Source: a virus
Virus record (IMG/VR): IMGVR_UViG_3300021962_008356
Location: 1 to 64,000 of that record
DNA: 64,000 nucleotides
Direction: 5' to 3' (one strand)
In this document: piece after piece, positions 8,312 through 17,162 of the stretch
Position numbering within the stretch: the stretch's first letter is position 1
Layout: every line of letters begins with the position of its first letter
Translations under genes and position numbers: made by a program
Notes under the pieces: generated by a model
What the model saw: only the letters and a program-made list of their open reading frames with translations
Told to the model about the DNA's origin: nothing
The model's database searches: none

Positions 8312-8722
8312 ATGAAAACATATAGTGAGTTATTGAATATTCCCGAAACGGGCGGTAAAATCCCGTTGTATATCAAAGATTCTGGTAAACTGAACATTTC
8401 CAATGCGTATGAACGTGTGGTAATTGGTCAACGTGGTCCATACGTGGAGTTTACAAAAAAGCAGATCTCTGAAAAAGGACTTTACATTCCCACCAAACAG
8501 TTGTATCGTTTGAGTGATCCTAAAGTCTATTACATTGAATTTAGAACAATCCAAGGCAACGCCAAAGTGTATTATCAAATGCGCACTGTGGCATATGCAG
8601 ACTACAAGATTGAGCACTTCTATATTTCTCCAGATGATCTTGAGATGGAAGATGGTATTCCATGTATAAGTCAAGATATTTCGTTCTATAAGAATGCAGA
8701 AGAATTTTTTCAATTTGATTGA
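8312..8722 (+). CDS. Hypothetical protein between polymerase and clamp
   Basis: A 136-residue protein with many beta-strand-like, aromatic-rich segments (GPYVEFTKKQI, KVYYQMRTVAYADY, IEHFYISPDDLEM). It lies 6 bases after the polymerase, and its last codons hold the -35 of the clamp promoter. In T4 the equivalent place is occupied by regA, but the RegA sequence is not recognisable here. It is also not recognisable as the gp62 clamp-loader small subunit. The conserved position suggests a replication-linked role, unproven. Confidence 0.65.
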   Translation: MKTYSELLNIPETGGKIPLYIKDSGKLNISNAYERVVIGQRGPYVEFTKKQISEKGLYIPTKQLYRLSDPKVYYIEFRTIQGNAKVYYQMRTVAYADYKIEHFYISPDDLEMEDGIPCISQDISFYKNAEEFFQFD

Positions 8723-8746
8723 CAACCAACAAACCACTGATATACT
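8719..8746 (+). promoter_or_regulatory. Sigma-70-like promoter for the sliding clamp
   Basis: Perfect TTGACA (8719-8724), 16-base spacer and TATACT (8741-8746). The -10 ends 6 bases before the ATG at 8753, so the transcript should be leaderless or nearly so. It would let the clamp be expressed apart from the polymerase. Confidence 0.75.
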
Positions 8747-8752
8747 AGAAGC

Positions 8753-9544
8753 ATGAAGAAAGATACACTGAATACATTCATCGACAAATACTCCCTCAAC
8801 GGCACCATCGAATCTGTGAAGTGGACCGTTTCAACCAAAGACAAGAACATTGCCACAAGCTCAATGAGCGATGATCGTGGTGTTCTTAGTTTCGTAACAA
8901 TCAAAGACAATGCTGGTCTCAACGACATGGAAATTGGCGTGAACGACACCAGCAAGCTCAAGAAAATGCTCACTGTGCTTGGTGATGACGTTGTGATCAC
9001 ACCCAACACGGTCAGCGTAGAATCCGAAGACTCCGAGGGCAACCCTATTAAGACCGACAAGGTGTTGTCACTCACAATCGTCAGCGGCGAAACCGAAGTA
9101 CAGTATTGTACTGCCGATTTGAGTGTGATTCCTCCAGTTCCTCCGCTCAAGAAGCTGCCAGCTTTCAACTTGGAGATTCCGTTGACCAAGGAGTTTATTA
9201 CAACCTTCATCAAGGCAAAGAGTGCATTGAATGACGACGACAATCTGACTCTATCTGCCGACAAGAAGGGCAAGATCAAGATGACGTTGGGCTATAGCAC
9301 CAACAACAGCAATCGTATCAATATTGAGGTCAAACCTAACGATGGTAAGAACAAGTTGACCAAGACGCTACATTTCAACGCAAAGTTCTTGAAGGAAATC
9401 CTTACCAGCAACAGCGATTGTGAAAATGCTGTGTGGAAGATCAGCGAAGCTGGTTCTGGTGGATTGTCTCATATTGAGTTTAGCGATCCAAACTCATTGT
9501 TTATCAGTAACTATTACTTGGTTGGTATCAACAAGATCGACTAA
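8753..9544 (+). CDS. Sliding clamp (DNA polymerase processivity factor, gp45-like)
   Basis: Predicted ring-forming clamp that tethers the polymerase to DNA and, in T4, also activates late transcription. At 263 aa it is longer than T4 gp45 (228 aa). Assignment rests on the alternating strand pattern over two similar halves (FVTIKDNAGLNDMEIGV, then IPLTKEFITTFIKAK and LHFNAKFLKEIL), the acidic composition, and its position directly before the clamp loader. Sequence identity to known clamps is weak by eye, so the call depends partly on context. It has its own strong promoter. Confidence 0.8.
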   Translation: MKKDTLNTFIDKYSLNGTIESVKWTVSTKDKNIATSSMSDDRGVLSFVTIKDNAGLNDMEIGVNDTSKLKKMLTVLGDDVVITPNTVSVESEDSEGNPIKTDKVLSLTIVSGETEVQYCTADLSVIPPVPPLKKLPAFNLEIPLTKEFITTFIKAKSALNDDDNLTLSADKKGKIKMTLGYSTNNSNRINIEVKPNDGKNKLTKTLHFNAKFLKEILTSNSDCENAVWKISEAGSGGLSHIEFSDPNSLFISNYYLVGINKID

Positions 9545-9557
9545 CACATAGTTGTAT

Positions 9558-10514
9558 ATGAGCTTTTTCGAGGAAACTCCCCAGACCAAGGGTGACAGTC
9601 ATGGTATTTGGACCGAGAAGTATCGACCAGATACCTTGGAGAATTACATTTGCAACGATCAGTTGCGTGGTATTATTTCCAATTTTCTGACCAAAAAGGA
9701 CTTTTCGCATTTGTTGTTCTACGGATCTGCTGGAACTGGCAAGACTACACTTGCCAAGATTCTAACCAAAAACATTCCATGCGACGTGATGTATGTCAAT
9801 GCATCCGACAACACTGGTGTTGATTTTGTGCGTGACAAGATCAAGCCGTTTGCATCTTCGATGGGTTTTCATGACATCAAGGTTGTGATTTTGGACGAGG
9901 CTGATTACATGTCTGCCAACTCTCAAGCATCACTGCGCAATTTGATGGAGACCTACAGCAAGACCACACGGTTTATTTTGACATGTAATTATGTTGAGAA
10001 GCTGATTGATCCCGTCATTAGTCGTAGTCAGAAGTTTCGCTTGGAGCCTCCTACTATGAAGGACGTTGCAATGTATGCTATTCGTATTCTTGATGCTGAA
10101 AAGATCAAGTATGAAAAGACAGACGTTGCAAGTGTGATCAAGGATTTTTATCCCGACGTTCGCAAGATCGTAAACTTTCTTCAACAGAGTTCCACCAATG
10201 GTACGTTGGAGTTGGTCAAGACACAAAGTGCTGGTCATGATCTGAAACTAAAACTGATTCAGTTGCTTGGTGATGCCAAGACCAATAAAAAGGCATTCAA
10301 CGAAATTCGGCAGTTGGTCAACGATGCTGGTATCAAAATGTTTGATGAACTTTACTCTGAGCTTTATAACAAGGTGGGGGAGTATGCAAAAGGAAACGAC
10401 ATCAGCGTGATCATCGACATATCTGAGAGTTTATATCAAAATTCGATGGTGGTTGACAAAGAAATCACGTTTATGGCGTGTATTGCAAAGATACTAAAAA
10501 CCGTGGCTAAGTGA
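9558..10514 (+). CDS. Clamp loader ATPase, large subunit (gp44-like)
   Basis: AAA+ ATPase that opens the sliding clamp and loads it at primer ends. It carries TEKYRPDTLENY at residues 19-30, the RFC-box hallmark, then Walker A GSAGTGKTT (56-64), Walker B VVILDEAD (109-116), sensor 1 TCNY, and the arginine-finger region SRSQKF (155-160, SRC motif). At 318 aa it matches T4 gp44 (319 aa). A TTG at 9552 could add two residues, but ATG at 9558 is the better start. No small-subunit gene (gp62) follows; the next gene begins the glycosylation block. Confidence 0.95.
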   Translation: MSFFEETPQTKGDSHGIWTEKYRPDTLENYICNDQLRGIISNFLTKKDFSHLLFYGSAGTGKTTLAKILTKNIPCDVMYVNASDNTGVDFVRDKIKPFASSMGFHDIKVVILDEADYMSANSQASLRNLMETYSKTTRFILTCNYVEKLIDPVISRSQKFRLEPPTMKDVAMYAIRILDAEKIKYEKTDVASVIKDFYPDVRKIVNFLQQSSTNGTLELVKTQSAGHDLKLKLIQLLGDAKTNKKAFNEIRQLVNDAGIKMFDELYSELYNKVGEYAKGNDISVIIDISESLYQNSMVVDKEITFMACIAKILKTVAK

Positions 10515-10544
10515 TTGTAATATCTACCAAAGCATAGTGACTTG

Positions 10545-10553
10545 CTATTTATT
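10545..10553 (+). promoter_or_regulatory. CTATTTATT box
   Basis: CTATTTATT ends 5 bases before the ATG at 10559 and precedes the first gene of the long plus-strand glycosylation block. There is no minus-strand gene to its left, so the box can only serve the plus strand, which fixes its orientation. Confidence 0.6.
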
Positions 10554-10558
10554 CTGGA

Positions 10559-13168
10559 ATGAATCGTAAACAAGTTATATATTTTGGTGCAGACGGTCCC
10601 AGCGGATATGCAAATGCTGCAAAAGGTTATATGTACGACCTTTTGCAGCATGATTGCGATGTGTATTTTGAACCAATCTCGGGTAGACGAATCAAAGATC
10701 GTACCCAGTTTGGATCTTACTTTTCCAAAAACCTCAAAAAGTTGCCATTGTTTGGTAGAAGTGACAAGCTACAAAACGCAGAAGTGGTGCTGCATATAGC
10801 TCCCGACATGTGGAGCAGGGTGGTCAACAAATACAAAGATCTGTTTGGTGATCGAAAAGTGATTGGTCGCACAGTGTGGGATTTTGATCCACTACCAGAA
10901 TCTTGGGTTGCTGCAATCAATGAAAGCATTGTCAATGTTGTTAGCGTTCCCTCGGAATGGAACCGAGACGTGTTCATCAAATCTGGTGTTAAAAAAGAAG
11001 TGATAGTGGAACCTCACACGGTTCCAAACATTGAATACCAGAAAATTGGTGTAATTGACACACTCAGCTTTGCCAAAATCTTCTCGCCGGTTTCTATTGA
11101 TTTGAAACGCATCGAAAAGCGTGTCAAGTTTTTGAACATATCCACAATGACCTCACGCAAAAACGTGATGTTTTTGTTGGAGAATTATTTGAACACGTTT
11201 GAATACGACGACGAAACTTTTTTGATCTTGAAGATAACGGATGCACAATCCAATCTTCAAAAGATCGAATCTACGATACAAGAATGTATTGTCAAAAACA
11301 TCAAAAACAAACCAACAACGTTTGCGTATGCCCCATTTGCATTGTTGACAGATGTGTTGGATTTTGATCATGTTCAAAGTTTGATGGATGGTTGCGACGT
11401 ATATGTCAACGCATCAAAGGGCGAAGGCTTTAATCTACCATGTTATATGGCTATGCAAAAAAGCAAACATATTGTTACGCCTTTGCATGGTGGTATGTTG
11501 GACTATTTGACTGGTTATGCCAAACTGTATCCCGTTGAATATAGAGTGGTCAATCTTGGTAGTGTTGACAATATTCAAACCAATACCAAGCTTTGGATTA
11601 ATCTGTTGATGGAAGGTATTGATCTATCTTCTGATGATTTGACCAGTGCGCTAAAAGCGGCCCACACCGATTTAGTGTACAAGAAAGTCTACTTTGGTAA
11701 GCTTGAGCAGCATCATTTGCGCACAATCAACAAAGAAGATGGTGCTTTGTTTCCAGTCTTTTTCAAGAATGGTTGGTACGAAGAAAAACTGAATCAGGGT
11801 GTTTGGAGCAAAGGCAACTCTGAATTGGTTGTTGGCGGTGATGTTTACAAACTAGAGTTGATGGTCGAAGCCATACACTCCACCCCACTGAAATTAACCA
11901 TCAATGATGAAGTGCATAACTTTGAGTTAAGCCGAGGAAATTATTCAATCAGACTCATCAACAAACGAGCCAAACATATCAAGATCGAAACCGAAACAGT
12001 TGGTGGTGAATTGATAAACCGTGCCGCAGACTCACAATACGGCATAAAGATTGTAGAATTGTTTGTTAACGGAGTTCGTAATAAGACCAGTAGAATGGTC
12101 GTTCAACCGTTCAATTTTTCAGAATCTATATTGAGCACCAATTCAAACGTGTTTGACAAGTCGTATCATATAGATGAACAAGTCATAAACTCTTATAGGT
12201 ATCCAAAAAAGCTTAACGTGGACCGCCACCCAAATCTTTTTTCATATCAACAAGGTTGGTCATTTGCGCAAAATTATTTGATGGCGTTGAACACTCCAAG
12301 TGGAGTGTATTGTGATCCATTTTTGGACTATACGTTTGGACCAAAAAAGAAACAAGGTATACTCAGAAAAACTATACCATATACCAAGCCATGGATAGGG
12401 TTTGTACATAATCCACCAAATATTCCAACGTGGCATACAGACGGTACTTCAGAGTTTTGCAACATTTATCAAGACCCACACTTTTTGGCAAGCTTGAAAA
12501 CATGTGTTGGTATTTTTACATTGAGTGAGTATCATGCTAAATATTTGCGTCAGTGTATCCCAAATGTGCCGATTGAATCGGTTTATCATCCAACACCAAT
12601 TCCAAACACTCAGTTTGAGTTTGAAAAGTTCATAAGCAACAAAAACAAAAAATTGATGTCCATCGGATGGTGGACAACAAGGCTTAATGCTTTATATACT
12701 ATCAATACCACCGATTATCAGAAGGTTCGATTGTTGGCTGATGACACGTCCAAAGATACACTGGTGCAACTTGAAAACGTTGAAGCTGTGGTCAATAGCT
12801 ATTCGATTGATCAAAAGCAAAAGAAATCGGTGCAAGACTTGCCGTATACTACGGTTCAAGAATACGATACATTGTTGTCGGAAAACGTGGTGTATATGGA
12901 TCATTACGACTCTAGCTCCAATAGTGTTTTGGTGGATTGTATTGCCAGAGGAACGCCAATCTTTGTCAATAGGCTTCCAGCAATTGTGGAGTATTTGGGA
13001 GAAGGATATCCACTATACATTGATAGCCAATATGATCTAGAAAACAAGCTCAAAGATTTTGATTTGATCCGTCGTGGGCATTTATATCTTCGCTCCAACA
13101 GATACAAAATTGAAATCGGACATTTTTTGGATCAGATTGTAAGCTCAAAGATTTACAAGAGTCTATGA
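10559..13168 (+). CDS. Two-headed glycosyltransferase (GT4 - beta domain - GT4-like)
   Basis: An 869-residue protein with three parts. Residues 1-400 are a GT4-type enzyme with the loop DGPSGYANAAKGY (13-25), a RTVWDFDPLPESWV segment and a donor loop ASKGEGFNLPCYMAM. Residues about 405-520 look like a beta-sandwich (LVVGGDVYKLELMV, DSQYGIKIVELFVNG), related in style to the small proteins at 13820 and 15690. Residues 530-869 resemble a second glycosyltransferase domain (WIGFVHNPPNIPTWH, then DHYDSSSNSVLVDCIARGTPIF). It could add two sugars in sequence. It starts the 17.5-kb glycosylation run and overlaps the next gene by 4 bases. Confidence 0.85.
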   Translation: MNRKQVIYFGADGPSGYANAAKGYMYDLLQHDCDVYFEPISGRRIKDRTQFGSYFSKNLKKLPLFGRSDKLQNAEVVLHIAPDMWSRVVNKYKDLFGDRKVIGRTVWDFDPLPESWVAAINESIVNVVSVPSEWNRDVFIKSGVKKEVIVEPHTVPNIEYQKIGVIDTLSFAKIFSPVSIDLKRIEKRVKFLNISTMTSRKNVMFLLENYLNTFEYDDETFLILKITDAQSNLQKIESTIQECIVKNIKNKPTTFAYAPFALLTDVLDFDHVQSLMDGCDVYVNASKGEGFNLPCYMAMQKSKHIVTPLHGGMLDYLTGYAKLYPVEYRVVNLGSVDNIQTNTKLWINLLMEGIDLSSDDLTSALKAAHTDLVYKKVYFGKLEQHHLRTINKEDGALFPVFFKNGWYEEKLNQGVWSKGNSELVVGGDVYKLELMVEAIHSTPLKLTINDEVHNFELSRGNYSIRLINKRAKHIKIETETVGGELINRAADSQYGIKIVELFVNGVRNKTSRMVVQPFNFSESILSTNSNVFDKSYHIDEQVINSYRYPKKLNVDRHPNLFSYQQGWSFAQNYLMALNTPSGVYCDPFLDYTFGPKKKQGILRKTIPYTKPWIGFVHNPPNIPTWHTDGTSEFCNIYQDPHFLASLKTCVGIFTLSEYHAKYLRQCIPNVPIESVYHPTPIPNTQFEFEKFISNKNKKLMSIGWWTTRLNALYTINTTDYQKVRLLADDTSKDTLVQLENVEAVVNSYSIDQKQKKSVQDLPYTTVQEYDTLLSENVVYMDHYDSSSNSVLVDCIARGTPIFVNRLPAIVEYLGEGYPLYIDSQYDLENKLKDFDLIRRGHLYLRSNRYKIEIGHFLDQIVSSKIYKSL
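10614..10651 (+). repeat. 13-bp inverted repeat in the first codons of the two-headed glycosyltransferase
   Basis: ATGCTGCAAAAGG (10614-10626) and its exact reverse complement (10639-10651) are separated by a 12-base loop. In mRNA this would form a strong hairpin starting 53 bases after the ATG. There is no U-run after it, so it is not a standard terminator. Confidence 0.7.
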
Positions 13169-13749
13169 ACAAAACTTTGCATTACGCAGCATCATTATCA
13201 AAAGATATAGACGCCCCATATTTGCTGGATGTGTGTGAGTTTGGTGTTGCTGAAGGTCGCACAATGCGACAACTACGAGCAGCATACTCACTAGAATCAA
13301 CGCCTACTATTTATGGTTTTGATTCCTTTCATGGTTTACCAGAAGATTGGACTGGAGCCAGATGTCACGATGGTCAAGGAGAAGAAATGAAAAAGGGAAG
13401 ATTCTCCACGAACGGTGTGGTGCCACAGATCGACAACGTGGTATTTTACAAAGGATTGTTCAGTGACACCCTACCAGAGTATCTCAAGGTTGCAAGACCA
13501 ATCAAGTTGTGTCATGTGGATTGTGATTTGTATTCGTCAACCAAAGATGTGTTATATACTCTCAATCATCTGATACTACCAGGTACAATTTTGTGTTTCG
13601 ATGAATGGTATTATAATGGACTAGACATCGAAGAAAATCGTCAACATGAGCAAAAGTGTTTTTATGAATGGGTCAAAGATCACAACAGAAACTACATTTT
13701 GTTCAATGAAATTGACGTGTTTCGAAAAATTGTGTTGATCACCAAATAG
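13165..13749 (+). CDS. TylF/MycF-like SAM-dependent O-methyltransferase
   Basis: Predicted class I methyltransferase (194 aa) of the macrocin O-methyltransferase (TylF) kind, which methylates hydroxyl groups of sugars using S-adenosylmethionine and a divalent metal. Signatures: CEFGVAEGRT (SAM-binding glycine loop near 25-34), YGFDSFHGLPEDW, the metal-binding HVDCDLYSST, and FDEWY. These motifs distinguish TylF relatives from protein or DNA methyltransferases. It overlaps the large glycosyltransferase by 4 bases. The likely role is O-methylation of a sugar in the phage glycan, possibly as a cap. Confidence 0.85.
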   Translation: MNKTLHYAASLSKDIDAPYLLDVCEFGVAEGRTMRQLRAAYSLESTPTIYGFDSFHGLPEDWTGARCHDGQGEEMKKGRFSTNGVVPQIDNVVFYKGLFSDTLPEYLKVARPIKLCHVDCDLYSSTKDVLYTLNHLILPGTILCFDEWYYNGLDIEENRQHEQKCFYEWVKDHNRNYILFNEIDVFRKIVLITK

Positions 13750-13819
13750 TCAGCATAAATATAATTAACGTAGAAACACAACGTCAACATAGTTAAATTA
13801 GGATATAGCATAGTATAGT

Positions 13820-14263
13820 ATGAACACAACTAAAACACTAAAAATTAGACAGCCATTTTATGTCAAATACGTCGCAGCAATCAAGCGTTTAGCTCGCAGC
13901 ATATCTCTCATCAAAAATGTGCGTAAACTAGAACGAGTGTCCGACACATGGTACGGACTTGAATTTGCAAACGATGCACCATTTCGTTGGTCACATCCTA
14001 TTGCAAAACTGAGCGTAAAAAATTTGCCACAAGTTGTGTTGAGGCTTAGTGATCCGTTGGGTCGAGAGGTTACAATTCTGTCCAAAGAAATCAATCACAC
14101 AATCAAGCTGTTTCCTGGTGAGACCTATGAATTGGTGCTCAGCACCCATGATGCCGAAGAAATCACGATTCGCACTGATCCGTTCAATCCAGAAAACGAT
14201 ACTAGATCGTTGGGTCTACAATATTATCACATTTCTACGGAGCAGTGTGTTGTTTTGAATTGA
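13820..14263 (+). CDS. Small beta-domain protein of the glycosylation block (paralogue of 15690)
   Basis: A 147-residue protein with no recognised catalytic motif. It shares with the product of 15690-16115 the pattern FRWS-x-P, a GRE turn, an L-x-P-G/N-x-x-Y strand, and the C-terminal signature PENDTR-x-LGL. The basic N-terminus (KYVAAIKRLARSISLIK) could be an amphipathic helix. Predicted strands suggest a sugar-binding or scaffold beta-sandwich. A 70-base gap separates it from the methyltransferase, and it abuts the glycosyltransferase at 14265. It may be an accessory or carbohydrate-binding partner of that enzyme; this is inference from position. Confidence 0.65.
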   Translation: MNTTKTLKIRQPFYVKYVAAIKRLARSISLIKNVRKLERVSDTWYGLEFANDAPFRWSHPIAKLSVKNLPQVVLRLSDPLGREVTILSKEINHTIKLFPGETYELVLSTHDAEEITIRTDPFNPENDTRSLGLQYYHISTEQCVVLN

Positions 14264-14264
14264 T

Positions 14265-15683
14265 ATGGAGCGATACAATCAAAATAAAGTTGATTTTCTT
14301 CGTGAGCGAAGCAATTCGTTGGTGGTAATATCCAAGGATAAAACCATTCTTGATAGACTAACATCCGAAGCAGATGTTGAGATTTATTTGATTGATGATA
14401 TGGAGTCGTTGAATGGTATTGGTATCTACAACGAACTTGTCAAGAAGATTGGAAAAACGTTTGTATTTGTCAACAGCAGCTTTGAAGAAACCAAATTTTT
14501 GAAGTTTGTTGTGAATCGAACGTTGAACGTCTTTGAAAAGGAAAAGATATTTTGCAACATCGTCATTTATCCAAAATACGACTTTCCTAAAAAAGAAACA
14601 TTGAAGCGCATTTCAATGATCAAGTTGTTCAATCGCTCAAACATTGAGTTGTTGCCGATTGACAGTGTGTTTTATGTGGGTCAGTATGGTACGTCTGGTT
14701 ATGCCAGTGCAGCAAAAGGTTATGTGGCTGAGTATGTTGTCAAGGGTGTGCCAATTTGTTGGCAGACGTTGAGGTTCGACAGTAGCAAGCTAGATACCAC
14801 AAACTATGTGAATGCTTTGGCTGAAAGTGCCATGAACCGCACATTGGCAAGCAAAGATCAAATCACACTACACAGTACCCCAGACTTGTGGCCTGAATTT
14901 ATACGAACATATGAATGCTCCAAGTACAAACGTGTTGTGGGATACTGTGCTTGGGAAAGTAGCAAGCTGCCTTCTAAATGGGTGGATTGTATCAACATGC
15001 TACCAGAAGTGTGGGTACCATCCTACTATAACAAAGAGGTGTATGAAAAATGCGGAGTAAAAAGCAAAGTAGAGGTTGTACCGCACGTTTGGTTTGATCA
15101 AAAACTACCACCAAAAGAAAGCATCAATATTACAGACTGTTTTGGCACAGAACTTAGCAAGACCAAATATACCTTTTACAGTATTGGTGAGTTGACTGCT
15201 CGAAAAAGTATTGAGGAGTTGGTCAAAGTATTTGACAAGCTGAACGATAAGTATCAAAATACACAGTTGTTGTTGAAGGTACACTACAAAGACTATACCA
15301 TCAACAACATCAATTACATCGTAAACAAAATTAATTCCTTGACAAACAAGCTGGGTAAGAGTATACACTTGTTGTTGATGAATCTGAATGAGCGAGAAAT
15401 GTTGAGCTTGCACAGCTTTGGTGACTGCTATGTCAGTTTGACAAAATCAGAAGGATTTGGATTGACCATCTTTGAAGCGTTTCATCTAAAAAAAGATGTT
15501 ATTGCAACGGGATATAGTGGTCACATCGACTTTTTGGGCAAAGACCATCCTGGGTTGGTGAACTATAAAATTGGATCAATTCAAGGTATGGAAACGTTCA
15601 GTGCTAATTATACTAGCGATCAAGAATGGGCATATCCAGATTTGGACCATACTTATTCTCTAATGGAATCAAAAATCAAATAA
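14265..15683 (+). CDS. GT4-like glycosyltransferase with N-terminal extra domain
   Basis: Predicted cytoplasmic glycosyltransferase (472 aa). The first 140 residues form an extra domain of unknown role. From about residue 143 the GT4 part begins: VGQYGTSGYASAAKGY, then TLHSTPDLWPEF, GYCAWESSKLPSKWV, IGELTARKSIEELV, and the donor loop SEGFGLTIFEAF followed by GYSGHIDFLG. It is closely similar to the partial gene at 63115 (same SGY-x-x-AAKG, W-ESS and CYVSL blocks). It sits between the two small beta-domain genes. Sugar specificity cannot be told. Confidence 0.9.
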   Translation: MERYNQNKVDFLRERSNSLVVISKDKTILDRLTSEADVEIYLIDDMESLNGIGIYNELVKKIGKTFVFVNSSFEETKFLKFVVNRTLNVFEKEKIFCNIVIYPKYDFPKKETLKRISMIKLFNRSNIELLPIDSVFYVGQYGTSGYASAAKGYVAEYVVKGVPICWQTLRFDSSKLDTTNYVNALAESAMNRTLASKDQITLHSTPDLWPEFIRTYECSKYKRVVGYCAWESSKLPSKWVDCINMLPEVWVPSYYNKEVYEKCGVKSKVEVVPHVWFDQKLPPKESINITDCFGTELSKTKYTFYSIGELTARKSIEELVKVFDKLNDKYQNTQLLLKVHYKDYTINNINYIVNKINSLTNKLGKSIHLLLMNLNEREMLSLHSFGDCYVSLTKSEGFGLTIFEAFHLKKDVIATGYSGHIDFLGKDHPGLVNYKIGSIQGMETFSANYTSDQEWAYPDLDHTYSLMESKIK

Positions 15684-15689
15684 AAAGTT

Positions 15690-16115
15690 ATGGATGACGC
15701 AATCATTATTAATCAGCCATTTTTTAATCGACTACGCAATCTACTTTCGATGAAGTCGTTTAACAGTGCCAGCACACTCACACTTACTGGTACCGATTGG
15801 CACGAAACCGAAAAAGATCTAGACGGAAATAAGTTTCGCTGGTCTTTTCCAAAAACACAGATACAATACGAGAACATATCAGCACTAAGAATCAAGCTGG
15901 TGTGCCCAATCGGTAGAGAGATAAAAATATATAATGACAAAGTGAGTTATACACAAAAGCTTACACCAAACAAACCCTATATATTCATAGTCAATACTGT
16001 GGGTACTACATATCTGAACATTGAAACAGATGCGTATATGCCAGAAAATGACACCCGACAATTGGGATTGTGTTTTTCTCAAGTGTGCGAACATCCTAGT
16101 CTATCCTGTTTATAA
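15690..16115 (+). CDS. Small beta-domain protein of the glycosylation block (paralogue of 13820)
   Basis: A 141-residue protein with FRWSFP (near 50), a PIGREI turn, LTPNKPY and the C-terminal PENDTRQLGL, all shared with the 13820 protein. No catalytic residues are recognisable. The two paralogues flank one glycosyltransferase gene, which suggests duplication within a module or two partner subunits. The stop codon is one base before the next ATG. A beta-sandwich carbohydrate-recognition role is a reasonable guess but is not shown by the sequence. Confidence 0.65.
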   Translation: MDDAIIINQPFFNRLRNLLSMKSFNSASTLTLTGTDWHETEKDLDGNKFRWSFPKTQIQYENISALRIKLVCPIGREIKIYNDKVSYTQKLTPNKPYIFIVNTVGTTYLNIETDAYMPENDTRQLGLCFSQVCEHPSLSCL

Positions 16116-16116
16116 A

Positions 16117-17160
16117 ATGAAAAAAATTCTATACCTGTCATGTCACTGCGTTTTGGAATACGATGAACTGCGCATTCTACACGATCTGGGTTATGATGTG
16201 TTTACAAATGACGCATATCATCGTCCACGCACTCCAGTAGTGAATCGCCGTCCACCAGTCGATATTCCCGACAAACCAGATTATCTAAAGCTGTTTTATG
16301 ATATGTGTCATACCAACAGCTTGAATCCCAACGTCAAGCCAGAGCAATACAACAATTTGCTCACCGATGAAATTATTGATGCGTTTGATACTTTCATCAT
16401 CATGCACTTACCAAGATTTGTTGAACAAAATTGGGACAAGCTCAAGGCAAAAGGCAAGACTGTAATTTGGCGTACTATTGGTCAGTCTACTCCAGATGTT
16501 GAAGCCAAGATGCTACGATATCGTGAAGAAGGCATGAAGATTGTGCGCTATAGTCCAAAGGAACGTGAGTTGCCACACTATGCTGGTGAAGACACCATCA
16601 TTCGTTTTGCCAAGTACGAGTCTGATTATCTTCCTTACGTTGGTGATCAAAACTATGTCATGACGTTTGGACAAAACGTAATTGGTCGTGGAGATCATTG
16701 CCGATACGATTTGATTCGTACCGTAGCAAAAGATTTCAATTTCAAGTTGTTTGGTCCAGGCAACGCCGAAGCACCTATGGCATATGGCGAAGTTGATTAC
16801 TCAACTCAGCTACTTGAGTTGAGCAAAAACAAAGCCTACTTGTATAGTGGAACTTGGCCTGCTTCATATACTCTCAATTTCATGGAAGCATGGATGAGCG
16901 GTATTCCAGTTGCAGCACTGGGCACTGAATTGGCTAGTAAGGTTGGACCTTTCCCATACGAGGTTAGTGAGTTGATCAAGCATGGCGAAACTGGCTTTTG
17001 CAGCAACAATATTAAAGAACTCAAGGAGTGCATCCGAGAAGTGATGATTGATTCAAAGCTAAGACAACGCATCAGCGAAAATGGTAAAAAAGCTGCATCC
17101 GCAATCTTTGGTGCAGAATCCATCAAACCACAATGGAAGGCATTTATTGATAGTATCTGA
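16117..17160 (+). CDS. GT4-like glycosyltransferase
   Basis: A 347-residue GT-B glycosyltransferase. The N-terminal Rossmann strand is ILYLSCHCVLEYDELRILHDLG. The C-terminal domain has FGPGNAEAP, NKAYLYSGTWPASYTLNFMEAWMSGIPVAA (read in parts), and a final HGETGFCSNNIKELKE segment with a helix typical of GT4 enzymes (KLRQRISENGKKAA). ATG at 16117, one base after the preceding stop, is preferred to upstream in-frame starts that would overlap the previous gene by nearly 100 bases. The donor is unknown. Confidence 0.85.
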   Translation: MKKILYLSCHCVLEYDELRILHDLGYDVFTNDAYHRPRTPVVNRRPPVDIPDKPDYLKLFYDMCHTNSLNPNVKPEQYNNLLTDEIIDAFDTFIIMHLPRFVEQNWDKLKAKGKTVIWRTIGQSTPDVEAKMLRYREEGMKIVRYSPKERELPHYAGEDTIIRFAKYESDYLPYVGDQNYVMTFGQNVIGRGDHCRYDLIRTVAKDFNFKLFGPGNAEAPMAYGEVDYSTQLLELSKNKAYLYSGTWPASYTLNFMEAWMSGIPVAALGTELASKVGPFPYEVSELIKHGETGFCSNNIKELKECIREVMIDSKLRQRISENGKKAASAIFGAESIKPQWKAFIDSI

Positions 17161-17162
17161 CT

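Noticed and set aside
8312-8722. RegA or gp62 homologue
   Set aside because: Position fits, but the sequence has none of the recognisable RegA or gp62 segments.
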